Assembly: GCA_026826555.1 (NCBI GenBank) | Contig: JAKSZT010054396.1 | Coordinates: forward strand, 15,970,166 to 16,034,165 | Source: Tolypeutes matacus | Lineage: Eukaryota > Chordata > Mammalia > Cingulata > Chlamyphoridae | Direction of reading: 5' to 3' | Length of the DNA stretch: 64,000 nucleotides | In this document: positions 13,801-21,480 of the stretch, piece by piece | How positions within the stretch are numbered: the first letter of the stretch is position 1 | Layout: every line of letters starts with the position of its first letter | Notes under the pieces: model-generated | Databases searched by the model: none | Told to the model about the DNA's origin: nothing | The model's input: only the letters and a program-made list of their open reading frames with translations | Position numbers and translations under genes: made by a program

Positions 13801-15646
13801 AAGGTCTGAAGAAATTTATGCTCCAAAAGAATTTAGCTAATTAACTTGCTTTTTCTGCTAGTACTTCTCAGCTCCCTGTTATGGCTGGTAAGATAAATGT
13901 AACAATCAAAGTTTTATATATGCTATATTTAAGCGTAACTAAATTGGAGATCACATGAAGAATGCCTCTTAAAAGGAAATGATATTCATGGATTTGTAAA
14001 AATGAACAATCAATAAAATAAATAAGAAAAATCAATAAAAAATGGACTTGGTAAGAAATCATTAAGAAAAAATACAGATAACACAACAGAATAATGGGCA
14101 AAAGATCTAAACAGGCACTTCTTAAAAGAAGATATCCAAATGACCAATATATACATGAAAAGGTGCTCAACTTCATTAGTCATCAAGATAATGCAAACTA
14201 AAACCACAATGTGATACCAATACACACCAACCCGAAAGGCTAAATTGAAAAAGACAGAAAATATGGAGTGTTGGACAGGATAAAGGGCAATTAGAACTTT
14301 CATATATTGCTGGTGGGAAGGTAAACTGTTACCTTCTAAAGCTAAATAAATGCATATCCTGTGACCCTTCAGTTCAACTTCTGGATATATACCTAACAGA
14401 AATGTGCAAATATGTTCACCAAAAAGACATGTATAAGAATGTTCACTGGGATACGGCAGCACCGTGGAGCCTCGGTTGGCCTCGGATAGCCGGTCCCCCG
14501 CCGTCCCCACCGGCAGGCCGTCGCGTGCGCCCGCGCATGCGGCGTCCCCCGCCGCGCGTCGGGACCGGGGTCCGGTGCGGAGAGCCCGTCATCCCGGGAA
14601 ACGGGGCGCAGCCGGAAAGGGGGCCGCCCCCTCGCCCGTCACGCACCGCACGTTCGTGGGGAACCTGGTGCTAAACCACTCGTAGACGACCTGCTTCTGG
14701 GTCGGGGTTTCGTAGGTAGCAGAGCAGCTCCCTCGCTGTGATCTATTGAAAGTCAGCCCTCGACACAAGGGTTTGTAAAAAAAAAAAAAAAAGAAAACAA
14801 ACAAACAAAAAAAAGAATGTTCACTGGGAAACGGATGTGGCTCAAGAAGTTCGGCGTCCTTCTACCATATGGAGAGACCGGGGTTCGATCCCCGGGACCT
14901 CCGGGTAAAAAAAAAAAAAAAAAAAAAAAAGAATGTTCACTGCAGCATTGGTATCAGAAACTACCTAAATGCTCAATATTCATTCTTTTGCAAGTATATC
15001 CAGTTTTCCCATCAAGAAGAGATTATTCTTTCCACGTTGAATGTACTCAACATCCTTGTGAAAAATCAACTGGCCATCAATATATGGGTTTATTCTTGGA
15101 CTATCCATTCTATTATATTTATATGCCTGTCCTTTTGCTAGTATCACACTGTTTTGATTTCTGTTGTTTTGTAGTAAGTTTTGAAATCAGGAGGTCTGAA
15201 TCTTTCAACTTTGCTCTTTTTCAATATGGTTTGACTATTCAGGGCCCCTTGCCATTCCATATGAGTTTAAGGATTGGTTTTTCCATTTCTGCAGAAAAAG
15301 ATTGCTAGATTCTTCATGTTTTTTGCATGGTCATCACATTTAAAACTTTTTGGTCACTACTCTTCCTTCTTAGCTTAATTAACTAGTCCTTTCTTTTGGG
15401 AAATTTAACTTGTCAAATTTTCATGATTATAAATATTTCTGCTCACACCACAGGCTGTTGTGAGAGCTAAAATAGAGAATGTGAAAAAGTTCTGAAAGCT
15501 GTAATTGTTATTGTGATAATGGTGTAGTGGGAAGCTGGCTCAAAATAGGAACACTCCTATTATCAGCTAGAATGGTGTACTTTTTTAGTATAAAAATACA
15601 ACAAATGCTGAAATTGAAGCCCTAGTGCCCTTCCTTAAATATTTCT

Positions 15647-15683
<37 letters not shown>

Positions 15684-16074
15684 ATATATAATCTCCTAAA
15701 AAGAAAAATACTAATAAAAAAAAAAAAAAAGAAAAAATATATAATCTCTTTTCTAAGCAAAGATATCTTTATAATACTTATTTAAATAGACTGCCAAAAA
15801 AATTGAAAGCAATATGTCATTATCAATTTTTCTACAAAAAATTCATGCAATTTGTACTCTTGGCTCTCTGAAAGACATTAATCACATCCATAAGAAAAAA
15901 CTTAATTCTACAAGCACTTACCTTGGCCAAATCAAAAGGTGTTTTAACCTCTATGGTTGTGTCAGGTTCAGCAAATGCAGGAACTTCCTGTCTGTTTCTC
16001 CCTTTCCGCCTACTCCGCTTTAGTTGGTCTACTGATCTCTGCCCATCTAAAATTTCTTTAAAGAAAAAATAAAG

Positions 16075-16107
<33 letters not shown>

Positions 16108-19100
16108 ACACATAGATTAATAGCAGGATTCATTGGTGAAATTCTAATAGCTAATAAAGAGAAGGCAATGCTTTATATTTTGAGCCAAGATATCAAATCA
16201 AGCAGATTTTTAAATTGTTTCCTTCTCAAGCCAGAATTAAATTTAAATCATTTTCAAGATTATACTCAATTATAAAAAATTCAAACAAATATTACTGGCT
16301 CGGATTAAGAAACTGAATGAAAATCTGGTATTGTAGATTGTATGATAATGAGTTATATTATTTAGTTTGGTGCTCATCTTTTGTACTATTTAACTAAATA
16401 GTTACCTCTAAATGCTATTCATACTGTAATTGTCAACATTTTACTTTTATCCAGGTACATATATAATTGAAAAATGTTCCTTTAATGCAAGTATACTTTT
16501 CAAATTATTCTGAAGCTACATTTTATGTTTGGAAACAGGTATTCCTCTAAGTTGAAAGCGTATGAACTAGAACAATATTCAATAACAGATTGAGTACACT
16601 TATCATTCCACTTAAGTTAGTTATGAAGACACAAATGGTGACACAAAATATCATGCCCAGGGAAGCAGCTGTGGCTCAATCAGTGGGGCTCCCATTTGCC
16701 ATATGGGAGGCCCTGGGTTCGGTTCCCGGGGCCTCCTGGTAAGGGCAGGCCCGCCCGCACAGCGTGGTTGGCTAACCCAGCAAGCACAAGCAGCAAGGGG
16801 GGGATAAATGAATAAATAAATAAAATCTTTAAAAAAAAAAAAAAAAAAATATCATGCCCATAAACCATCCCACTTACCAATAATATTCTAACCTTTACTT
16901 AAGCACATTAACTTAACTTACCATCTTTTTTGAAGCACTGTTGCAAAGGATCAGAAATCAATTCCTGATCATTCTTTTGCCATTTGAGTATAAGCTCTTC
17001 TATGAATTGACCTTTTTTGCCTTCATTTCCCTGGAGGAGGTCAGTAACATATTCTCGTATCTCTTCAGCACTCTCAATTGACAAAATATACCTCAGGGGG
17101 CAAAGATATAAGTTATTGAAACTAAGCTAGCTTACACTATGTTTTTCCATAATCATAACAGAAATCAAGGTAGTATAACCCATTAATTCATTAATCCATT
17201 GAAGTATTTACTTTGAGCCAAATACTAGGCTAGACGTGAAGGACATAAATTTGATTGGGAGAAGGACCCTGATCTCAAGTAGTACATAATGTAACCTTTA
17301 TACATATTTAGCTATTTACTATTTCTCTGTATTTCTAGAATCAAATCGATGTTAAGAGGCTCATGGGGCTGTCCTTAACATACTAATACTTTCTATAATT
17401 ACACATCTGCAGTAGATATATTCTCCTGGAAACAACATGAATTATTTAACTCTATATTTCAAAATCTAAAATTTCTCTAGTTTTTGCTAAAGACAAGAAT
17501 ATATACTATAACCTAACCAGTTACTGATTCAACATGCTTAAAAATTATAAATCAAGCTACCATTACATGATAGATAAGTAGATTTATCTTAAGGAAATGT
17601 TATAAAGGGTTCCTTTTCCTTAAAGTGAAATGGTGTAGGGAGGTATCAGTCCAACTTTTCTAGAAATCAGTTGGCCAATATATTTCAAGAGCCTTAAAAA
17701 TAATCCAATAATTCCATTTCGAGGACTCTATACAAAGTAAGAGAAGCAGAAAAACACGGGGGGGGGGGGGGAGAGTTAATTACATCATTATTTGAATAAG
17801 CCAAAAAATGGGAAATGGAAAACATCCATTAATAGGGGAAAAGGTAAATAAACTGAGTGGCATTTTGGATTTTACAGAATGTAAGATTATGTCACCACTA
17901 AAAGTGAAAATTGTGAATTATTATTATTGACCTGAGAAAATGTGTCCATTATAATGTTATGTGAAGTAGTGGGATAGACTGAAAATATATGAACACAATT
18001 TCTATACATGTACATACACTTATGTGTAGAAAAAAAGGCTAGATCGTTATACACCAAAATGATTACCAGAGAGTGATAGGAATAAAGGCAGTTTTTATTC
18101 ATTTGTATTCTCTTTTTTCCCCCCTATAATGAATATGTTTTGAAAATGTATTACATTATGGTATCCATAGAAAAAAGCACAAAGAAACGGTGGTTGTCAC
18201 AGGATTGTGGTATTATGGTTATTTTAGTTTCCTCCTTTATAATTTTCTGATTTTTTTTCATTTTCCACAGTGAATATGTTTTTTCAGTAGAGAAGTAGTG
18301 ATAAAAATTATTTACAAATTAAGATATCAGATACTGAAAGCATTATAAGGCCTGAAGAAACCGTAATTCAGACACATTGGTATGGAAAGCAAAAGAAAAA
18401 ATAATAATAATGCTCTATCCTTTAAATTTAAAAAGTCATGAGAATGTCACATTGTTGAAGTGGTGGTTGTGCAGAGTAATGATATATAGGTAAACAAACC
18501 TCTGCCTTTGTACCTCATTAAGAGTATATTCTAACCCACTACAGATTAAAAAAAATAATAACAATGGTTTTTCAGGACTTTTACCTTATAATCAACTTGA
18601 GCCCCAAATTTACCAGCCCCCACCAAAAGATTACTATTATCACCATAGAATCACAGTGCTATAGGGAACTTTTAAGGGATTATTTAATCATGGAATTTTC
18701 AAACTAACAGAAAAGTACTTAAAGAGTTTCTGAAACATTTGAGTAAATTTCATTTTAACTTTTTAACAAAATAAAGAACATTTATCCAAATTTGTTATAT
18801 ACTCAATCTTATCAAAATGGAGTCAACCAAAATATGAATTTACACAGACCATGTAATAAAGTTATGCTAACTCTGTGTACAGCTCTTAATATCTTATAAA
18901 TGTGTCATTGATGAGTCAGGTAGTAGGTCTGTGCTGTCTTTTTTTTTTTTTTATTTTTAAATTCAGGCCTAGTGAAGCCGCTTATAAAAATCTGTTCAAG
19001 TTAGTACAGCATTATAATACACCTGGGTAATTCTCAATTAAATGCCAGTCAAGGCCCAGGAAATTTACACAGAAATACTCTCATCTTGACATAAAATAGT

Positions 19101-19525
19101 GAACACCTATTTCAAATAGTAATATTATATCACAGGTAGCTTTAGTGCTTATTTTAAGCTCTGGACACTTGTCTAAATTATATTTATGATTAAATAATGC
19201 AAGTAGGTGTTTAGCAATACTTAGTGATCGATTTTCAAACAAATTTCTTATCACTCCTCTTTCAAAGATGTGGATAAGTATAACTGAAGAGACTCTGAGC
19301 CTTCAAAATGAGCTGTTAAACACCTATGAAGGGGAGCAGATGTGGCTCAAGTTGTTGAGTGCCTGCTTCCCACATGGGAGGTCTGAGGTTTGGCCCAGTG
19401 CCTCCTAAAAGCAAAGACAAAAAACAAGCAAAGGAAAAAAACAATTCAGAGGAGCTGGATGTTGCTCAGTGGCTGAGCTCCTGCTTCCCACATAGGATAT
19501 CCTGGGTTCAATTCCAGCCTAGTAC

Positions 19526-19564
<39 letters not shown>

Positions 19565-21320
19565 ATGAGAATCAGAAGTTTCTTGATACGGGGAAAGGAA
19601 ATAAAATATAACTGGGTTCTGAGACTGAGAAGACTACATCTCTTTTTTTTTTTTTTTTAAAGATTTCATTCATTTATCCCCCCCTTGCTGCTTGCGCTCG
19701 CCGGGTCAGCCAACCACGCCGAGCGGGCGACCCCGCCCCCACCAGGAGGCCCCGGAACCGAACCCAGGGCCTCCCATGTGGTAAACGGGAGCCCTACTGA
19801 TTGAGCCACAGCCGCTTCCCAAGACTACATCTCTTATACACACCCATTTTCAAATTGTTGAATCATCAAAATTGGCCTTAATTTTTATTTTTATTTTTTG
19901 TAAGTACTGGGGATTGAACCCTGGACCTCATACATGGGAAGAAGTTACTCAACCACTGAGCTACATCCGCTCCCCTGGCCTTAAATTTTTAACCGTGTGA
20001 CTTTATAGTGAATAATGTGGTAAGTTTTAATTTACTTACATTAATAAAAAAATATTTAAAAAACACCTTTTTTCTGCTTTATATAGTGCAAATTCTCATT
20101 TTCATTTGGTAGGGTTCCACCCCGTTTTAAAAAAATGTTTGAAACTACTTATTCTATTTAACCATACCCTCAAACTATGATGAAGCCAAACTATATGACT
20201 TGGCTGTGTTTTTTGGTAGGCTATTCCACTGTTTAATAAAATCCTTAAAATAAGCATTCAAGTCTCTCCTTGTCAACAAATCTATTTTCTCCCAATCTCA
20301 GAAACTCACTTTACTTCCTACAAAAGCCCCCAAATTGCCATTTACGTTCCGATGTCAAAGAACTACTTTCAGGTCCCTGTTCAAGTTTCATTTTTGAAAA
20401 AGTCTTTCCCTCTGCCTGAATACCTTGCACTTTCAACTACCCATCCTTTGGTTCTCAAGCGAAATGTCATCCTTCTAAGAAACCTGCGCTGTTCAAATCT
20501 CAGCGAAGAGACTTTATTCCGTGCTCCCACAACACCCCCTCCCCCAGCATTCATCAACAAAACAACCTAATTTTCTTGATCGTCTTTGTTGCCCCTATAC
20601 CTGGCATGTAATAGCTCAAAAAATACCTGTTAAACAAATCAATTAAAGGCAGATATTAATTCAATCATATTCACCATTTCCATTTTGTTTTGTAAAAATC
20701 ATTATTAAAGATAATCTCTGCTAATGATTTATTTTATAGATGAGAAAACTAAGGTACAGAGAGGGAAATTAAATTGCCCAAGGTCCCAAAGCTGGTAAAT
20801 GACAATAGAAAATAGAACCTGGGACTCCTGAGTCAGGAGCTATTTGCACTACACCACGCCGCTCTTATTTAAATTCCAGGTCCTATTTCATGCAACCCAG
20901 ACGAGGCAAACTACACCATTCACAAATTGTCTTGCCCCTTCTCTCCAAAATTTGTAAGGAATCTGGCAGTCTCATAAGTCTAATTGCCAGAAATTTGGCG
21001 TTTTCCTAAGAAAAGAGGCCACTGACAGATTTTGGATCCCAACAACCTATTTCAGAAGCTAAACTATAAAGCCGGGGACCAAAATTCGACTCCTAGAGAC
21101 AGCAGCCCGTTTATTACTACGTTTCTTCACTCAACTTTTCAGCCCTTCCCGAATCCCGGTTCTCACTGCCTGTGCACATCCCATAGCTCCTTCCCGCCTA
21201 GGTCCCGAACCGGTCTCACTGCATGATCTCCTCGCTGACATCCAGGCTGAAAGTTTTCCGCAACTGCTGGGAGCACCAGCGTACCAGCTGCTCCCCGGGC
21301 GTCGCCCGAGCCACCGCCAT
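3241..21320 (-). CDS. TRIP4: TRIP4 (ASC-1), exons 1-7, 3' part outside window
   Basis: Spliced, partial gene. Joining 21320-21220, 17091-16922, 16055-15922, 13643-13431, 11220-11142, 8656-8527 and 3456-3241 on the minus strand gives 1043 nt in one open frame (347 codons plus 2 nt), every intron GT-AG. The product starts [16 protein letters not shown] and closely follows human TRIP4 (581 residues) as I recall it. A cysteine-rich zinc-binding segment spans about residues 171-208 (C171, C173, C184, C187, C192, C200, C203, C208), the zf-C2HC5 domain of this family. A charged helical stretch follows (about residues 250-345). The C-terminal ASCH domain is not in the window. TRIP4 is a nuclear-receptor coactivator and part of the ASC-1 complex with ASCC1-3, also tied to ribosome-quality control and alkylation repair. 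No frame damage is visible. The gene is divergent from PCLAF. Confidence 0.96.
3545..4465 (+). repeat. LTR-like repeat interrupted by a SINE pair
   Basis: Repeat sequence at 3545-4009 resumes at about 4408-4465 after a SINE pair; AAAGCCAA is duplicated at 4001-4008 and 4407-4414. Its end (CATTATAAAAGCCAA, TTTCTGGTACTTTGCAT, CAAACTAAGACA) resembles the ends of the elements at 55405 and 57137. Probably an old LTR of related type. Confidence 0.5.
4010..4407 (+). repeat. Two joined SINE units
   Basis: Unit 1 (4010-4217) begins TTGGGAAGTAGATGTGGCTC; unit 2 (4219-4407) begins AGGAGTGGAGGTGGCTC and ends in an A-run. Both are plus strand. A single flanking duplication (AAAGCCAA) surrounds the pair, suggesting one insertion event or nested insertion at the tail. 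Confidence 0.75.
4766..4856 (-). repeat. Short SINE (D form), minus strand
   Basis: Reads AGGAGGTAACAAAGATTCAA then CCACTGAGCTATACCCACTC, the complement of the D-form head. Directly abuts the L1 start. Confidence 0.8.
6072..6173 (+). repeat. Short SINE (B form) inside L1 copy 1
   Basis: GGGAGTCGGATGTAGCTCAA head, B-box GGTTCGATCC, long A-tail. L1 sequence AAGATCTAAATATA is duplicated on each side. Confidence 0.92.
6614..6703 (+). repeat. Short SINE (B form) inside L1 copy 1
   Basis: GTGGGACGGATGTGGCTCAA head and A-tail. Flanking L1 sequence AACTACAATGAGA is duplicated. Confidence 0.92.
7391..7621 (+). repeat. Long variant A-form SINE
   Basis: GGGAAGCGGCTGTGGCTCAA head and the GATAAATAAATAA tail, with an extra middle segment (GATGCAGCAGGGGGAGATAA region). 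Flanks AAGAATGAATGTAA and AAGAATGAATTTAA. Confidence 0.88.
8527..8656 (-). CDS. TRIP4: TRIP4 coding exon 6
   Basis: 130 nt encoding a segment starting [19 protein letters not shown] and ending LLEFDRT plus two bases. Acceptor TTTCAG|, donor CTAG|GTATGA. Confidence 0.95.
8748..8940 (+). repeat. A-form SINE
   Basis: Full-length about 190-bp copy; perfect duplication AAAGAATAAAACACCA at 8732-8747 and 8941-8956, 92 nt upstream (in transcription) of TRIP4 exon 6. Confidence 0.95.
9340..9530 (-). repeat. MIR-like SINE relic
   Basis: Antisense MIR pattern: CACAATAACTCAGTAAGACA, then GCAAATGAAGTTTGGAGA, then GCCTACAGTCTTCC. Old and diverged. Confidence 0.5.
9655..10320 (+). mobile_element. Old L1 3' end
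   Basis: Reads as L1 ORF2 C-terminus (CACAATGGAATATTATTCAG, CTAAGTGAAATAAGCCAA) followed by a long 3' UTR with CTATAGTTAATAACAT and TCATCAATTGTAACAA, motifs shared with the repeats at 47.1 and 56.0 kb. Frames decayed. Confidence 0.75.
10570..10892 (-). repeat. Truncated dimeric SINE (C form)
   Basis: Antisense C form with the second tRNA-like unit and linker, ending in the B-box region; the first unit's head is missing. Flanks TTAGGGTACCTT at both ends, so the truncation arose at insertion. Confidence 0.8.
11142..11220 (-). CDS. TRIP4: TRIP4 coding exon 5
   Basis: 79 nt encoding [18 protein letters not shown] then KLLKKLMS plus one base. It supplies C208 and H210 at the end of the zinc-binding segment. 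Acceptor CTTATAG|, donor CAG|GTAGGC. Confidence 0.95.
11283..11380 (+). repeat. Short SINE (D form)
   Basis: GGATGTGGTTTAAGCAGTCA head, CCTGGGTTCAGTTTCTGG B-box region, CAAA-rich tail. Lies in the intron upstream of TRIP4 exon 5. Confidence 0.8.
11387..11480 (+). repeat. Short SINE (D form)
   Basis: GGGGAGACAATGTGGCTCAG head and A-tail; decayed B-box (TTAGTTCAAACC). Confidence 0.8.
11500..11941 (+). repeat. Full-length dimeric SINE (C form)
   Basis: Two tRNA-like units in one orientation. Unit 1 (about 11508-11583) has TGGCTCAA and GGTTCGATCC. A GC-rich linker follows (GCCAGGCTCTGTGTGCCGGT and onward). Unit 2 (about 11745-11820) has GAGGTGGCGCAGGTGG. It ends in the TAAATAAACCTTTAAAAAAT tail. 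Flanks AAAATTACAC/CTAAAATTACAC. Confidence 0.88.
11960..12980. other. TRIP4 intron sequence, nothing recognised
   Basis: AT-rich stretch between the dimeric SINE and the next SINE. No conserved frame, RNA gene or repeat family that I recognise. Confidence 0.5.
12982..13164 (-). repeat. A-form SINE
   Basis: Antisense full-length copy (tail at 12982, head CAGCCGCTTCCC at the right). Short duplication CTAAAC. Confidence 0.92.
13431..13643 (-). CDS. TRIP4: TRIP4 coding exon 4 (zinc-binding segment)
   Basis: 213 nt (71 codons, residues 136-206), beginning [18 protein letters not shown]. It carries most zinc-ligand candidates: HPCDC (169-173), [10 protein letters not shown] (183-192) and GPCLFCG (198-204). 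Acceptor TTAG|GCA, donor CTG|GTAAAT. Confidence 0.96.
14449..14778 (+). pseudogene. Retrocopy of the 3' end of 28S rRNA
   Basis: GC-rich 330-nt block in AT-rich DNA. It starts GGATACGGCAGCACCGTGG and ends with the 28S 3' terminus: GTAGACGACCTGCTTCTGGG, GTAGCAGAGCAGCTCCCTCG, GATCTATTGAAAGTCAGCCC, then CGACACAAGGGTTTGT. An A-tail follows at about 14777-14792, then (CAAA)n. Flanked by AAGAATGTTCACTG at 14435-14448 and 14813-14826. The tail and duplication identify an L1-mediated retrocopy, not a working rRNA gene. Confidence 0.93.
14827..14928 (+). repeat. Short SINE (B form) sharing the 28S target site
   Basis: GGAAACGGATGTGGCTCAAG head, GGTTCGATCC B-box, A-tail. Flanked by AAGAATGTTCACTG at 14813-14826 and 14929-14942, the same duplication that flanks the 28S copy. 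Confidence 0.92.
14986..15310 (-). mobile_element. Old L1 ORF2 fragment, opposite orientation
   Basis: Antisense L1 text (GTTTATTCTTGGACTATCCA, GTAGTAAGTTTTGAAATCAG) directly after a plus-strand L1 piece. The inverted junction is at about 14985. Confidence 0.65.
15649..15682. repeat. (TA)n microsatellite
   Basis: Near-perfect TA dinucleotide run in TRIP4 intron 3 (between exons 3 and 4). Confidence 0.95.
15922..16055 (-). CDS. TRIP4: TRIP4 coding exon 3
   Basis: 134 nt encoding [20 protein letters not shown] and then a segment ending KTPFDLAK. It has a basic cluster ([10 protein letters not shown]) that could serve nuclear localisation (inference). The acceptor follows the tract TTTTTTCTTTAAAG, and a (TA)n repeat begins about 20 nt upstream. 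The donor is G|GTAAGTG, and the exon ends on a codon boundary. Confidence 0.95.
16075..16107. repeat. (TA)n(TG)n microsatellite by the TRIP4 exon 3 acceptor
   Basis: TA run then TGTGTG. In transcript sense it begins 20 nt upstream of the exon 3 acceptor, in the usual branch-point zone. Confidence 0.95.
16660..16846 (+). repeat. A-form SINE
   Basis: GGGAAGCAGCTGTGGCTCAA head, full tail. Duplication ATATCATGCCCA on both sides, about 75 nt past TRIP4 exon 2's donor. Confidence 0.93.
16922..17091 (-). CDS. TRIP4: TRIP4 coding exon 2
   Basis: 170 nt, from acceptor CCTGAG| to donor G|GTAAGT. It completes codon 34 (Q) and continues [15 protein letters not shown], then ends QQCFKKD plus one base. 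The match to human exon content is near perfect. The exon is too broken by its frame to stand out as a long open frame on its own. Confidence 0.95.
17110..19325. other. TRIP4 intron 1, mostly unrecognised
   Basis: AT-rich. The part at 17620-18110 (GAAATGGTGTAGGG, ATTCCATTTCGAGGACTC, GGGATAGACTGAAAATATATG) looks like an old LINE 3' segment, low confidence. A 14-G run is at about 17758-17771. No gene seen. Confidence 0.4.
19331..19560 (+). repeat. Two adjacent D-form SINEs
   Basis: Units at 19331-19441 (GGGGAGCAGATGTGGCTCAA) and 19451-19560 (GGAGCTGGATGTTGCTCAGT) with a long A-run. CTATGA flanks the pair. Confidence 0.82.
19642..19819 (-). repeat. A-form SINE
   Basis: Antisense copy with duplication AAGACTACATCTCT at 19630 and 19820. 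Confidence 0.93.
19882..19976 (-). repeat. D-form SINE
   Basis: Antisense head CCACTGAGCTACATCCGCTC; GGCCTTAA duplicated on both sides. Confidence 0.88.
20690..20875 (-). repeat. MIR SINE
   Basis: Clear antisense MIR core: TTTTATAGATGAGAAAACTA, AGGTACAGAGAGGGAAATTA, TTGCCCAAGGTCCCAAAGCT, ending CACTACACCACGCCG. Confidence 0.88.
21220..21320 (-). CDS. TRIP4: TRIP4 coding exon 1
   Basis: The ATG is at 21320-21318 in a GC-rich promoter. The exon encodes residues 1-33 plus two bases of codon 34 and ends at donor A|GTGAGA. Reading through the donor hits a stop at once. An upstream in-frame ATG exists at 21470, but the residues after 21320 match the known TRIP4 N-terminus, so the downstream start is preferred. 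Confidence 0.95.
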
Positions 21321-21480
21321 CTTCCCTAGCCGGAACCAGCTGGGCTGCAAAAGCCAAGCCACGCGCCCAACGCCGGAAGGGCCCCTACGCAACACCGATC
21401 TCACTCGCGCGAGTTCCGGCAGCCTGCGCCATTCCGCGCGGTCTTGCAGCCGCGGGTGCCGATCCTTCACACATGTACCC
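21321..21480 (-). promoter_or_regulatory. TRIP4: TRIP4 promoter / 5' UTR, GC-rich with ETS cores
   Basis: The DNA just upstream of the TRIP4 ATG is CpG-dense, unlike the AT-rich surroundings, and has no TATA box. CCGGAA or its complement occurs at 21330-21335, 21373-21378 and 21413-21418; these are ETS (GABPA-type) cores typical of housekeeping promoters. The start site itself cannot be read. Confidence 0.6.

Larger units (their letters stand above)
14040..14985 (+). mobile_element. Old L1 ORF2 3' part, split by two insertions
   Basis: L1 text such as GGCAAAAGATCTAAACAGG and TGCAAACTAAAACCACAATG, then TATGTTCACCAAAAAGACAT. It is interrupted at AAGAATGTTCACTG by the 28S retrocopy and a SINE, and resumes CAGCATTGGTATCAGAAACT. 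Confidence 0.75.
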
